Source: Chitinophaga oryzae (GTDB lineage: Bacteria > Bacteroidota > Bacteroidia > Chitinophagales > Chitinophagaceae). From it: 64,000 bases of DNA. Location of the stretch: the NCBI RefSeq assembly GCF_012516375.2, contig NZ_CP051204.2, positions 2,914,001-2,978,000 on the forward strand, given 5' to 3'. Under the pieces are notes generated by a model, which searched no databases, was not told where the DNA came from, and saw only the letters and a program-made list of their open reading frames with translations. Shown one piece after another: positions 26,220 to 36,700 of the stretch. The position numbers and the translations under genes are program-made. Position 1 is the stretch's first letter. Every line of letters starts with the position of its first letter.

Positions 26220-29200
26220 TCAGAATCCTACCCTGATAGTACCTGCAATCGAGCGGATCATAGGTAAAAATCCTTCTTCACCAGCGTAAGCGGTGTTGTT
26301 GGAGTTGTTGGAAGCGGGGTTGTAGTTGTAGGGAAGGCTGTTATAGAGGTACAACAGGTCGCGGCCTACAACAGCCACGCTCAGGTTATTCAGCATCAGT
26401 TTTTTGCAGATATTGGCCGGGAACTGATAGGCCAGCGATACCTGCCGTAATGATACCCAGGTATTCTTTTTGATCCAGTAATCGGCTACACCTGTGGAGG
26501 AAGAACCATAGCGGTAGTAGAACTGCGGCGCATGGGTAGGCTCTACATATCCTTTTTCGTAGGCCTGTGCATAGGTCATGCCGCCTACGTCCACCTGTGA
26601 TCCGTCAGGCTGTGTTATCATCTGGCCTTTCGGGAATACGCCATCCGGGATCAGGCCATCGTCGTAGGTCTGGCCATCGTATTTGCTGGTCCAGGTAATA
26701 CCGCCGGTGGCGGCATCGCGCCCTGCCAGTGTGTTGGGGAACACGCCGGTGTGGGTGCCGTAGCGGTAGGTAAGGAGCACGAAATCGCCTCCTATTTTAG
26801 CATCCAGCAGCACATTCAGGGAGAAACCTTTATAACGGAAGGTATTGCCCCAGCCGGCCCTGAATTTGGCATTGATATCGCCTACGTCCTGCCAGGTATT
26901 GCTGCGGGCCGGGAATGCGGCGCGGGCATCAGAGCGCCAGGCCAGTACCGGTTTGCCGTTGTTGGGGTCATCTACCGGGTTGCCATTGGCATCTTTGGCC
27001 TGGTACGGGCTGGAATGGATCAATGTGCGTAACACGCCATATGACTTGCCTACTACCGCCCAGGTGCTTATTTCGCCGATATTGGCTCCCAGCTCGTATT
27101 CTGTCCGCCCGGGGTATAAGTCCTTAATAAGGTTGCGGTTGAAGGAGTAGTTTAGATTGGTGCTCCATTCAAAGTTTTTTGTTTTAACCGGTGTCCCGTC
27201 GATCATCAGTTCAAGTCCCCTGTTCTGGATATTACCTGCATTGATGATAATCCCTTCCTGTCCGCTTTCGGGAGGGGTGGCCACATCCAGGATCTGGTCC
27301 CTGGTATTGTCCTGGTAAACGGATATATCAAAACCAATCCTGTTTTGCAGGAAACGCACTTCGGCGCCTAATTCCTTGGCTACTTTCCGTTGCGGCCTCA
27401 GGTTAGGCTGTATGACCATGAACTTACCGGTGAGCGGGTCGCGGTAGCGGCTATACGTCGACATAGGAATATCGGTTCCGTTGGACGAAGTGAAGCCGTT
27501 GAAGGTGAATCCCGGGTTGATGGTGAACGGGTCGGTGTCGTTACCCAGTGCAGCAAGGTTTCCTCTCAGCTTACCATAACTGATCCATGAAGGCAGTTTA
27601 AATGTTTCGGAGAATAGCCACGACAAGCTGACGGCCGGGTAGTTGTAAAAAAAGTTACCGCCACCGTTGGTGTAGGCCAGGGCAGAGGACCAGTCGCCCC
27701 GGAAGGTGGCCTGCAGGAACAGCTGATTTTTCCAGGCCAGGTCGGCGCTGGCATAAAGGGAATTAAAAGCTTTTTTGGTTTTAAGTCCACCTTTGGGTTC
27801 CATTTTTTGTGCAGAATTGCCCAGGAAGAACTGCCCCGGGTAGTTCAGTCCGCCGACGGTTTCGCTGTAGTTAAAGGTCGTCTGGAAACGCTGGGTTTCG
27901 CCGCCTATGTAACCGCTCAGGTCCAGGTCTTTCATAAGGGTTTTATTGATCATCAGCATCCATTTGAGGAAATAGCTTTCCTTGCTGGTATGTCCGAGGC
28001 CATAAAGACCGCCTTTGAAATCGGGGCTTTGCCCAAGTTCCTTGTTTTCATTTTTAGTATACAGGTTATTGACGTTGCCTTCCAGTAACAGTTTAGCCCA
28101 GGGGGTTATAGTAGCGGTAAGGGCTATACGTCCGCGGATGGTTTGTTCATTCTGCAGGTATTCGTTTTCGAAGAGGCTGAACCAGAAACGGGATTCCGGC
28201 GCCTTGTTGGGCTCATTAGGGTCTGCCGGATTGGGAGCTCCCCCGAGCACGCTGGTGTAGTGGGCTTTCTGCATCCAGTATTTCGTATCGTAGTTACGGG
28301 GAAGGACCCACGAAAACAGTTTCCCGAAGTTATAGGAAGCGAAGGCATCCAGTCCGCCGAGCCGGGGAGGGTTTTTGCCGGCAAAGTCGGTGTAGTTGGC
28401 GCTGATGTCGGCACTGAGGAATCTGTTGATGGTATGGGTAACCCGTACGTCGAAGCTGTTTTTTAACAGGCTGTTTTTGGCGACGATCCCCTGGCTTTGA
28501 TCGCGGGTATAGGATACCCTGAAGGTTGATCTGTCATTACCGCCATCCAGGGCTATATTGGTCGCGGAGCCATTCCCGTTCTGGAATGCATCCATGAAGT
28601 TATCGGGCTGGGCTACATATTTAGTGGGAGTGCCATCGTAATTCAGGACATCCTGCCCGGCGAAACGGGGGCCCCAGTTTTCCAGCTCACGGCCTATCTG
28701 TTTATCGATATAAGGTTTGCCGGTAGTGGGGTCTGTGGGAAATACCTTGGTCCTCCAGCGTTCATTCGATTTATAATTGGGGTCGCGGTTGTCGGTAAAG
28801 AAGTAACCTACGGTGCCGCCCCCGAATTCGTTCTGGAAGTCCGGGCCGGCGTAGGGACGGAAGGTGTTGAACGTCTGGCTAACGTTAACGCCTATTCCTT
28901 TTCGTTCCCGTCCTTTTTTACTGGTGATGAGGATCACGCCGTTGATGGCCCTGGAGCCATACAAAGCCGCTGCGGAAGAGCCTTTCAGTACGGTAACGGA
29001 CTCAAAGTCTTCCATGTTCAGGTTTTTCAGGTCGTTACCAAAGTCACGGCCCGTGCCGCTGAAGGTATTGTTTTCCACGATCACCCCATCTATCACAAAT
29101 ATGGGCTGGTTGTTGGTGCCCAGTGTGGAGTTACCGCGGATCACAATTTTGGAGCTGCCGAAGAGTCCTCCGCCGCCCTGGTCAATCTGTACCCCGGCCA

Positions 29201-29651
29201 CCTTACCCTGTAAGGCATTTACCGGGTTTACCTCGTTGGTAACGGCGAGGTCGGCGCCTTTGATCTCCGTGGTGGCATATCCCAGGCTTTTCTTCGTCTT
29301 GGTTACACCGAGGGCTGTTACAACGACCTCTCCGAGTTGTTTGTTATCTTCCGTAACCGTTACATTCACGATGCTCCGGTTGTTGATAGGTACTTCCTGT
29401 TTAAGATAGCCAATGGCATTAAACACCAGGATGCCGCTACCAGGCGCGGTGATAATGTAATTACCCTGGGCGTCCGTTACAGCCCCGGTTTTTGAATCCT
29501 TCAGCATAATGGATACTCCCGGAATGGGTTCGCCCCTGACGGAGCTGACTTTCCCGATGATTTTGCCGGTTTGTGCCATTACTGTGCTCCAGTAGAGTAA
29601 CAGATACAATACTATTGCCCCGGATCTGCAGGGGCGTGAACATGTCCACAT
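26220..29651 (-). CDS. SusC/RagA family TonB-linked outer-membrane receptor
   Basis: 1,143 residues. Signal peptide, then a CarboxypepD_reg-like domain (TGKIIGKVSSVRGEPIPGVSIMLKD), then the plug, with LGEVVVTALGV TonB box region and ALQGKVAGVQI, and the VLKGSSAAALYGSRAINGVILI hallmark of the SusC plug. A 22-strand barrel follows and ends with the terminal FRVGF-type residue. It lacks an STN domain, so it is not controlled by FecR-type signalling. It imports an unknown ligand together with the SusD lipoprotein encoded next. The pair ends at the terminator at 24,453. Confidence 0.93.
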   Translation of the reverse strand: MWTCSRPCRSGAIVLYLLLYWSTVMAQTGKIIGKVSSVRGEPIPGVSIMLKDSKTGAVTDAQGNYIITAPGSGILVFNAIGYLKQEVPINNRSIVNVTVTEDNKQLGEVVVTALGVTKTKKSLGYATTEIKGADLAVTNEVNPVNALQGKVAGVQIDQGGGGLFGSSKIVIRGNSTLGTNNQPIFVIDGVIVENNTFSGTGRDFGNDLKNLNMEDFESVTVLKGSSAAALYGSRAINGVILITSKKGRERKGIGVNVSQTFNTFRPYAGPDFQNEFGGGTVGYFFTDNRDPNYKSNERWRTKVFPTDPTTGKPYIDKQIGRELENWGPRFAGQDVLNYDGTPTKYVAQPDNFMDAFQNGNGSATNIALDGGNDRSTFRVSYTRDQSQGIVAKNSLLKNSFDVRVTHTINRFLSADISANYTDFAGKNPPRLGGLDAFASYNFGKLFSWVLPRNYDTKYWMQKAHYTSVLGGAPNPADPNEPNKAPESRFWFSLFENEYLQNEQTIRGRIALTATITPWAKLLLEGNVNNLYTKNENKELGQSPDFKGGLYGLGHTSKESYFLKWMLMINKTLMKDLDLSGYIGGETQRFQTTFNYSETVGGLNYPGQFFLGNSAQKMEPKGGLKTKKAFNSLYASADLAWKNQLFLQATFRGDWSSALAYTNGGGNFFYNYPAVSLSWLFSETFKLPSWISYGKLRGNLAALGNDTDPFTINPGFTFNGFTSSNGTDIPMSTYSRYRDPLTGKFMVIQPNLRPQRKVAKELGAEVRFLQNRIGFDISVYQDNTRDQILDVATPPESGQEGIIINAGNIQNRGLELMIDGTPVKTKNFEWSTNLNYSFNRNLIKDLYPGRTEYELGANIGEISTWAVVGKSYGVLRTLIHSSPYQAKDANGNPVDDPNNGKPVLAWRSDARAAFPARSNTWQDVGDINAKFRAGWGNTFRYKGFSLNVLLDAKIGGDFVLLTYRYGTHTGVFPNTLAGRDAATGGITWTSKYDGQTYDDGLIPDGVFPKGQMITQPDGSQVDVGGMTYAQAYEKGYVEPTHAPQFYYRYGSSSTGVADYWIKKNTWVSLRQVSLAYQFPANICKKLMLNNLSVAVVGRDLLYLYNSLPYNYNPASNNSNNTAYAGEEGFLPMIRSIAGTIRVGF

Positions 29652-29988
29652 ACATTTTATTTTGATGGTTGATAATAAAAAAACTATAAGTGTCCTGATT
29701 TGCGTGCTATTGATTCACTGCGTTCATAAGGGAGATTTACGGTAATGTTTTGTGTATAGGAAAATGCAGGATAACATTACGCCGGAGGAAAGAAGGTATT
29801 ATTATTTGCTTTTCACGAGTCTTGTCGTCGTACTATATAACAAACGGCATCCATTAATGTTCGTGGTCATTGTCACTGATGAAGCGACAGCAATTGCAGC
29901 ATTTTTTTTGAAAATAAATAAAACAATCCGGAATTAATAATTATCTTTAAGGCGGATGCCTGTATCTGCAACAGGTGTATCTGTCTTT

Positions 29989-30027
29989 CTGCCTTTATTC
30001 ATTCCATCCTGCCTTTATTTATTCCAT
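29989..30027. repeat. Two tandem copies of a 20-bp sequence upstream of the HAD gene
   Basis: CTGCCTTTATTCATTCCAT at 29,989 is repeated with one change at 30,009 (period 20). It lies 62 bp before the HAD-IIA start inside the 29,652-30,089 gap. It could be a regulator site or a simple slippage repeat. The gap otherwise holds no supportable gene. Confidence 0.6.
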
Positions 30028-30089
30028 TTTTTTCTGATAGCGTTCGCTTATTTATTTATTGAATATAATTAACCAAACATCTGATTGCT

Positions 30090-30908
30090 ATGAAAAAAAA
30101 GGGATTTCTAATTGACATGGATGGCGTAATCTATAAAGGCAGTGAGCCCATTCCCGGGGCGGTAGATTTTATCAACGGTCTCAGAGACAAAGGGTTGCCT
30201 TTCCTCTTCCTCACCAACAACAGCCAGAGAACCAGCAGGGATGTTTGTTACAAGCTGAATAAAATGGGCTTTAGGGTCAATGATACAGATATTTTCACCT
30301 GTGCCATGGCCACAGCCAGGTACCTGGCATCCCGGAAGGAAAACGGTACCGCCTATGTGATAGGTGAGGGGGGCTTGCTGACAGAATTGCACAATGCGGG
30401 TTATTCCATTGTAGATGACCAGCCGGATTATGTGATTATCGGCGAAGGCAGAACGATCATGCTGGAATCTGTGGATAAGGCTATTAATATGATCATGAAG
30501 GGCTCTAAGCTCATTGCCACCAACCTGGACCCCAATTGCCCGATGGGAGGCGGCAAGTACCGGGTTGGCTGTGGCGCACTGGTAGCCATGCTCGAATTTG
30601 CCACTGGTATCAAAGCTTTCAGCGTAGGAAAACCAAGCCCGGTGATGATGCGCATGGCAAGAAAAGCGCTGCAGCTCACCACAGATGAAACAGTGATGAT
30701 AGGAGATACCATGGGAACGGATATCCTGGGGGCAGGCTCCATGGGTTTCACTACCGTACTTACATTAACAGGGGTGACCCGGGAAGAAGACCTGGAACAT
30801 TTCGGCTATGCTCCTGATTTTGTTATCCGGTCTATTAAAGACTTGCTGGACGAAGAACTGTTTATGCGGGTGATGGGAGCATCTGCACTCGTTACAAATG
30901 AATATTAA
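30090..30908 (+). CDS. HAD-IIA family phosphatase (NagD/4-nitrophenylphosphatase-like)
   Basis: 272 residues. The catalytic motif I is D9-M-D11-GVIY, the cap follows, and motif IV is GDTMGTDILGA. The RTSR and FLTNNSQRTS stretches are motif II of this subfamily. Members dephosphorylate small phosphates such as nucleoside monophosphates, phosphoglycolate or p-nitrophenyl phosphate; the specificity cannot be set from sequence. Single gene, closed by a strong terminator at 30,921. Confidence 0.88.
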   Translation: MKKKGFLIDMDGVIYKGSEPIPGAVDFINGLRDKGLPFLFLTNNSQRTSRDVCYKLNKMGFRVNDTDIFTCAMATARYLASRKENGTAYVIGEGGLLTELHNAGYSIVDDQPDYVIIGEGRTIMLESVDKAINMIMKGSKLIATNLDPNCPMGGGKYRVGCGALVAMLEFATGIKAFSVGKPSPVMMRMARKALQLTTDETVMIGDTMGTDILGAGSMGFTTVLTLTGVTREEDLEHFGYAPDFVIRSIKDLLDEELFMRVMGASALVTNEY

Positions 30909-30920
30909 ACGGATTAGAGG

Positions 30921-30960
30921 AACTTGTAACCATCAGGCTTCGGTATGATGGTTACAAGTT
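30921..30960 (+). terminator. Terminator after the HAD phosphatase
   Basis: 15-bp perfect stem (AACTTGTAACCATCA and its complement), 10-nt loop; the following T run is short. Confidence 0.7.
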
Positions 30961-31409
30961 GTTCCCAGCCAGGCATGCCCCTTGATTAGGTCTTTCCTTC
31001 CGCTTCCTAAACCGAAGCGGAGAGGCAGGGAACAACGGGTAGTTGCCCTGGAAATTCCTTTATGATAATGATATGTTAATGTTTTTTTTAACTAAAAAAA
31101 AACATTAACCTTTGTGATAGAATTGAGAGCCAAATGACTTTAAGCGACATTTTGTTCCGAGAGCAAATTGGTGTCGGTTTTAAGATTGTCTTTTATTTGA
31201 TTGTTATTTAAGCTATATCTCCTATAGCTCCCCCTTTTTAGCTATATTCTTGAATCTCCTAACTATTTAACGCACCGCGTCCGGCGAATAATATACCTAT
31301 GTGGTTATACTGTGTTTTTCAACAGTACAGCCGGTTGCGGTATTTACTCTCCTCTCGGAATACATGTTCTTTACAGCACGGAGTATTTTTTTGTTCACAA
31401 AAAAAATCG

Positions 31410-34400
31410 ATGTTTATGAACGCAGTATCTCTAACCAATTATCTTTTTCTTACTCCACGTTTACATCTGAGATGCCTAATCCTTCTCTTATCCGTCATTT
31501 TCTTCAACTGAACTATCTCACAGATCAACGCTCAATCAGCCAATTTAGATCAGGGTGCCAATGGCAAACTAACAGCTCCTGTATCACCTGTAGATTGGGT
31601 AAATGGTAATCTGAACGACCAGCAGGCGCATTTCCTGGAGGGGTATTCTGTTCCCTACCGGGCGGTATTAACGAACCTGGTGGTTAATAAAACCTATACA
31701 CTGGTTATTGGACTAGACGTCATGAATAGTGGGAAACATGCCCTGGATTACATTACCCATTTTCAGCGGCTGGAGCCTCATGGAGTATTCCTGCATGCGG
31801 CAGAAACTGTAAATCCGTTGTTGAATATTACCGGCTTTCCTCCCGGTTATTTTACCTCCACGGATGTTGAACCTATTCCGGCGCCATCCAGTGCGGGTTC
31901 GCCCGTTGCCGGACAGCCCACTGCCAGTTTCAATTCCCTGCCGGCTGCCGAAAGGGTGATGACAGGGTACAACGCAAATATAACCAGCGTTGTGTATGCG
32001 TCTGAAGGCAGCCTTACCGCTTCGCAATCTGAAACTGTGGTCAATATTACTTTTATAGCATTAAAAGAAACCGTTGTATTGGCATGGGGAGGCCATATTG
32101 CCAGCGTGATCGACTGGGGGAAAGATCCGGTTACCGGTGAAACCAACTCTGCTTCCGCTATCAATGGTTCCCCTTACCACATGCGGTTGAAAAACTGGAT
32201 CATTGATGGTAATGTCGTCAGCATCGGTAATCAGGACAGATCCCTGAAAACCAATGCTGTTTTCATTCCGCCCCAATGCACTGTCAGCGGGCCCACTACC
32301 GGTTGCGTAGAGACAACTTCACTCAGCTACACATCAACCGTAGATGATGCGTCAGGGCTCACCTACCTGTGGAGTATTACCGGAAGTAATACTGCCAACG
32401 CCAAGATTGTCAATAACACCGTTGCCAATATACAGGTGGTGCCTGTGGGTGCTGCATTTACAGCAGGAACATTCACACTTCGGTTGATTGTTACCCGCAA
32501 CGGGCTTTCCGATACCTGTTATCTGAACTCGCATGTTTCCCCGGGTGATATTGTCACTATCTCGAAAGTGATGGTGAATGCCGGTACAGATCAGACTATC
32601 ACCAATCTTGATACCGCTTTCCTGAGTGCATCAGCAAGCGGGGGCACAACTCCTTATGCATTCAGCTGGAGCCCTGTTACAGGCCTTTCCGATCCAAATA
32701 TTTTCAACCCCGAATTTGTGCCACCGTCTACAGGAACATTCCAGTTTGTGGTAACTGCTACTGACAAGAATGGCTGCTCCGGCAAAGACACCGTAGTAAT
32801 AACTGTTGTCCAGCATCCGGAAGCGCCGTGCTTAATTGATGGCCCGGATCCGGTTTGTCCGGGTTCAGTGAACGTTTATCAGGGTCCTCTGTCCGGGGTA
32901 GGTTCCTATAAATGGAGCATCACCGGTAATGGAAGCATCACCGGTGCTACCACTAAAGATACTGTAACCGTAATGGCCGGAAATACCTGCGGTGCATACA
33001 CGCTGCAATTGATGACCACCTCTCCCGATGGCAAGGTAACCAAGACCTGCGAACATACATTTTATGTAAAAGACACCATCGCACCGGTTTTGTCCGGTAC
33101 TGCAGCGGACGTGAATATCAGCTGTTCTAAAGATCTGCCGGCTGCACCGGTAATAACAGCTTCTGATAATTGCCTGGCAAATGTGCAGGTGCAGATGAGC
33201 CAGCATACAATAGACAGTACTTGCGTGAACAAGTATACACTGGTACGCAAATGGTGGGCGGTAGATGCCTGCGGCAACACCTCTGATACGCTTAAACAAA
33301 CGATCACTGTAAATGACAACGTCAAACCTGTGATCACTGCGGACTTTGATAAAGAAGTGAGCGTACAGTGTCTGGGCGACATACCGGCATTGCCTGCACC
33401 TACGGCAACAGACAATTGTGATGCCACCGTTACACCGGTTTATAGTGAAACCGGTAGTGGCAGCGCCTGTGATTCAACGATTGTCCGCACCTGGGTATTC
33501 ACAGACGTTTGCGGCAACAGCGACTCTGTCAAACAAACTATTCATATAAAAGACAATACCGCACCGGTACTCTCCGGTGAAGTAACAGATTTGCAACTGA
33601 GTTGTGCCAAAGACATACCCGGCCCGCAAACAATAACCGCCAAAGATAATTGCGGTAATGCGACTGTTTATTACAGTGCGGAAACAACCGACAGCACCTG
33701 TGTGAACAAGTTTACACTGGTACGCAAATGGTGGGCGGTAGATGCCTGCGGCAACACCTCTGATACGCTTAAACAAACGATCACTGTAAATGACAACGTC
33801 AAACCTGTGATCACTGCGGACTTTGATAAAGAAGTGAGCGTACAGTGTCTGGGCGACATACCGGCATTGCCTGCGCCTACGGCAACAGACAATTGTGATG
33901 CAACCCTTACACCGGTGTATAGTGAAATCGGTAGCGGCAGCGCCTGTGATTCAACGATTGTCCGTACCTGGATATTCACAGACGTTTGCGGTAACAGCGA
34001 CTCCGTCAAACAAACTGTCCATATAAAGGACAATACCGCACCGGTACTCTCCGGTGAAGTAACAGATTTACAACTGAGTTGCGCCAAAGACATACCCGGC
34101 CCGCAAACAATAACCGCCAAAGATAATTGCGGTAATGCGACTGTTTATTACAGTGCGGAAACAACCGACAGCACCTGTGTGAACAAGTTTACACTGTCAC
34201 GCAAATGGTGGGCGGTAGATGCCTGTGGCAATAAGTCTGATACGCTTAGACAAACCATTGTGGTGAATGATAACACTGCTCCGGTAGTGGTAACTAAGGG
34301 AGATGATAAACTGATAAATTGCGGAGCGGCTGTCATATTTGATACACCAACCTTTAGCGATAATTGTGGTGGTCAGGTATATGTAACTACCAACGACAGG

Positions 34401-35516
34401 AAAGAAGGAAGCAATTGTCCGTTCACCTATATCCGGCGCTGGACAGCTACAGATGAATGCGGCAATGCTACCTATGTAGAACAGGCTATTACCGTTAGCT
34501 GCTGCGCCAGCTATTGCACCTATACACAGGGATTTTATGGTAACAAGAATGGACTGGGTTGCACTCCGGGAGGCGGAAGCTTCACAGCTAAACAAATGAT
34601 GACGCAGGTATTGGATGCACAGGCGGGTGATTCTGTATTCTTCGGACTGAAAACAACAGGTAAATTCTTTACCCTTTTCCTGAGCGACATCACCAGTGAT
34701 AACATATTCTACATGTTGCCGGGCGGTAGTACACCGCTTGCACTGAAAGGATATGCTACTTACAGCAAACCTTCCACCTGGAGTAATGTGCCGATTTCAA
34801 CTGCTAAGTCTACCTTCGGTAAGATTAACAATGCATTACTGGCACAGACAATGGCCCTGTTCTTTAATATGGGCGTTACTCCGACACTGTCAGGGTTAAC
34901 GATCCAGGGAGACACCTTGTTCACCGCCAAGCTCACCGCTTGCGGCAGCACTACACCGGTATCCAAAATAGATACCTTCAGGTTGCCTAAAAATGTGGTA
35001 AACTATCTGGGGTCTATAGGACAGTCTACCGTACAGGGCTTGTATGTATTGGCTAACCAGTACCTGGGAGGCCAAACCGTCACCGGAATCAGTGTTTCAG
35101 ATGTAAACGCGGCGGTAGATGCAATCAATAATGGATTTGATAAATGTGCCGTATTGGTAGGATGGGGTAAATCTGTAACAACGCTTAATAATGCTGCCGT
35201 TGTTATGGCCGTCAATCAGGAGCAGGCAATAATCAATGAGAAACCGGCAGTATCGAAGCTGACTGTTAGTGTATTCCCGAATCCGTACTCAGATGTGATC
35301 ACGTTCCGTTATGTAGCGCCGGAAGCCGGTAAGGTACAGCTGGAACTGTATGATCTCCAGGGACGATTGTTGGCTGTTGCCTTCAGGGGTGAAGTTAGCA
35401 AGGGCGGTATGCAGCAGATAGAGTACCGTGTGCCGGACAATAACAGGGTGGTATTAATTTATAAATTAACCGTGGGACAATCTACCACTACAGGAAAAAT
35501 TGTTCCTTTTAAATAA
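31410..35516 (+). pseudogene. Giant secreted HYR/PKD-repeat protein with T9SS sorting domain, nonsense codon in signal peptide
   Basis: The true frame begins at the ATG at 31,410 (or 31,416). It gives a signal peptide (HLRCLILLLSVIFFN), then TGA at 31,509-31,511, then TISQINAQSANLDQG and the mature protein in the same frame; a Trp codon at the TGA would complete a standard signal peptide ending ..INAQ. The open frame after the TGA has no ATG until far downstream, only a GTG at 31,680. The body has PKD-like domains and HYR-like repeats (W-W-A-V-DACGN, VxDNTAPVLSG). The C-terminus is a type A T9SS sorting domain (VFPNPYSDVITFRY). Full length would be 1,368 residues. It is probably a cell-surface adhesin or scaffold, inactivated here unless the TGA is a sequencing error. 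Confidence 0.78.
33241..34194 (+). repeat. Two near-identical 477-bp tandem repeats, plus a partial third
   Basis: Units 33,241-33,717 and 33,718-34,194 each encode 159 residues (two HYR-like modules). The third starts at 34,195 and diverges after ~70 bp. The copies differ only at scattered positions (for example TVTPVYSETG versus TLTPVYSEIG), so this is recent duplication or gene conversion inside the surface protein gene. Confidence 0.9.
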
Positions 35517-35543
35517 GTTGACTCCGGGATAAATAGACAGGTT

Positions 35544-35579
35544 ACCAGGAAGCTCCGCCCTAAAGCGGGGCTTCCTGGT
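35544..35579 (+). terminator. Terminator after the T9SS protein
   Basis: ACCAGGAAGC pairs with GCTTCCTGGT, extended by a GC-rich inner arm (CCGC / GCGG), 28 bp after the stop. Confidence 0.7.
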
Positions 35580-35808
35580 TTGTAAGCCTGCGGTAGGAGG
35601 GTACTGAAAAGTAGGGAAGTATGGATGAGGCTGTAGTGTAAGTCAATGGACGGCAGGCCGTAGCCACAAAGCACATTAGCGCAACCCCAAAAGCTGTCAT
35701 TTCTGCTACGCCGACAAAAAGTATGGTTTCGGCTAAACCAAACATGGATTTGGATAAATTTTTCTCCCTTTTCCAGCGGTACTTTGTGTCAATAAAAGCA
35801 ATCAACAC

Positions 35809-36699
35809 ATGAAAGTATTTGTTACGGGAGCGTCCGGGTTCGTAGGTACCGCTGTTGTGCAGGAATTAATAAAGGCCGGCCACCAGGTACTGGGGCTGGC
35901 ACGTTCAAAAGCATCAGCAGACAAATTGGAAGCGGCGGGCGCTCAGGCTCATCTCGGCGACCTGGAAGACCTGGACAGTCTTCGACAAGGCGCAGCCGAA
36001 AGCGATGGTGTGGCCCATTGCGGTTTTGTCCACGATTTTACCCGCTTTGCCGAAATTTGCGCCATCGATGAGCGGGCCATAGAAACGATAGCCAGCGTAC
36101 TGGCGGGTACAGACCGTCCATTAATTGTCACTTCAGGGACCGCATTGGTAAGGCCTGGGGCCGTGGCGACTGAAGACATGCCTTCACCGTTCAACCCCGC
36201 CTGGCCCCGTGCTTCCGAACGGGCAGCGGAAGCAGCTGCGGCTGCAGGCGTGCGTGCGGCTATACTGCGTTTGCCGCCTTCGGTACATGGGAAGGAAGAT
36301 AAACACGGCTTTATCCCCATCCTGGTGAACCTGGCACGGGAAAAAGGTTTCTCAGCCTACATCGGCGAAGGCCAGAACCGCTGGAATGCCGGGCACCGGT
36401 TGGACGCTGCGCTACTGTACCGTTTAGCTTTGGAGCAAGCGGCGCCCGGAGCACGTTTCCACGCCAATACAGAGGAAGGTGTAACCGTTAAAAGCATTGC
36501 CGCAGCCATTGGCCGACAATTGAACCTGCCAGTAAAGTCCATCCCCGCTGAACAAGCCGCCGAGCATTTTGGCTGGTTTGCCCAAATGGCAGCGATCGAC
36601 TGTCCATCTTCCAGCAAGTGGACACAGGAGCACCTGAACTGGCGCCCGTCAAACCCGCTCCTGTTAAATGATATCGATAACGGCATTTATACTCAATAA
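35809..36699 (+). CDS. NAD-dependent epimerase/dehydratase-like extended SDR
   Basis: 296 residues with the Rossmann start MKVFVTGASGFVGTAVVQEL (TGxxGFxG). The usual YxxxK pair is not apparent, so the fold may be an atypical SDR used as a reductase. Residues favouring NADP follow (GLARSKASADKL). The stop (36,697-36,699) is followed by one base and the ATG of the next gene, so the two genes are translationally coupled. The AraC gene 37,640 is third in the run. Such small sets often form an inducible reductase unit. Confidence 0.85.
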   Translation: MKVFVTGASGFVGTAVVQELIKAGHQVLGLARSKASADKLEAAGAQAHLGDLEDLDSLRQGAAESDGVAHCGFVHDFTRFAEICAIDERAIETIASVLAGTDRPLIVTSGTALVRPGAVATEDMPSPFNPAWPRASERAAEAAAAAGVRAAILRLPPSVHGKEDKHGFIPILVNLAREKGFSAYIGEGQNRWNAGHRLDAALLYRLALEQAAPGARFHANTEEGVTVKSIAAAIGRQLNLPVKSIPAEQAAEHFGWFAQMAAIDCPSSSKWTQEHLNWRPSNPLLLNDIDNGIYTQ

Positions 36700-36700
36700 A

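Noticed and set aside
29752..29937. 61-codon plus-strand open frame in the SusC/HAD gap
   Set aside because: No Shine-Dalgarno-like or promoter support and no domain; amino acid composition looks random.
33241..34194. Repeated units considered as a possible CRISPR-like array
   Set aside because: Units are 477 bp, coding, and without short direct repeats and spacers.
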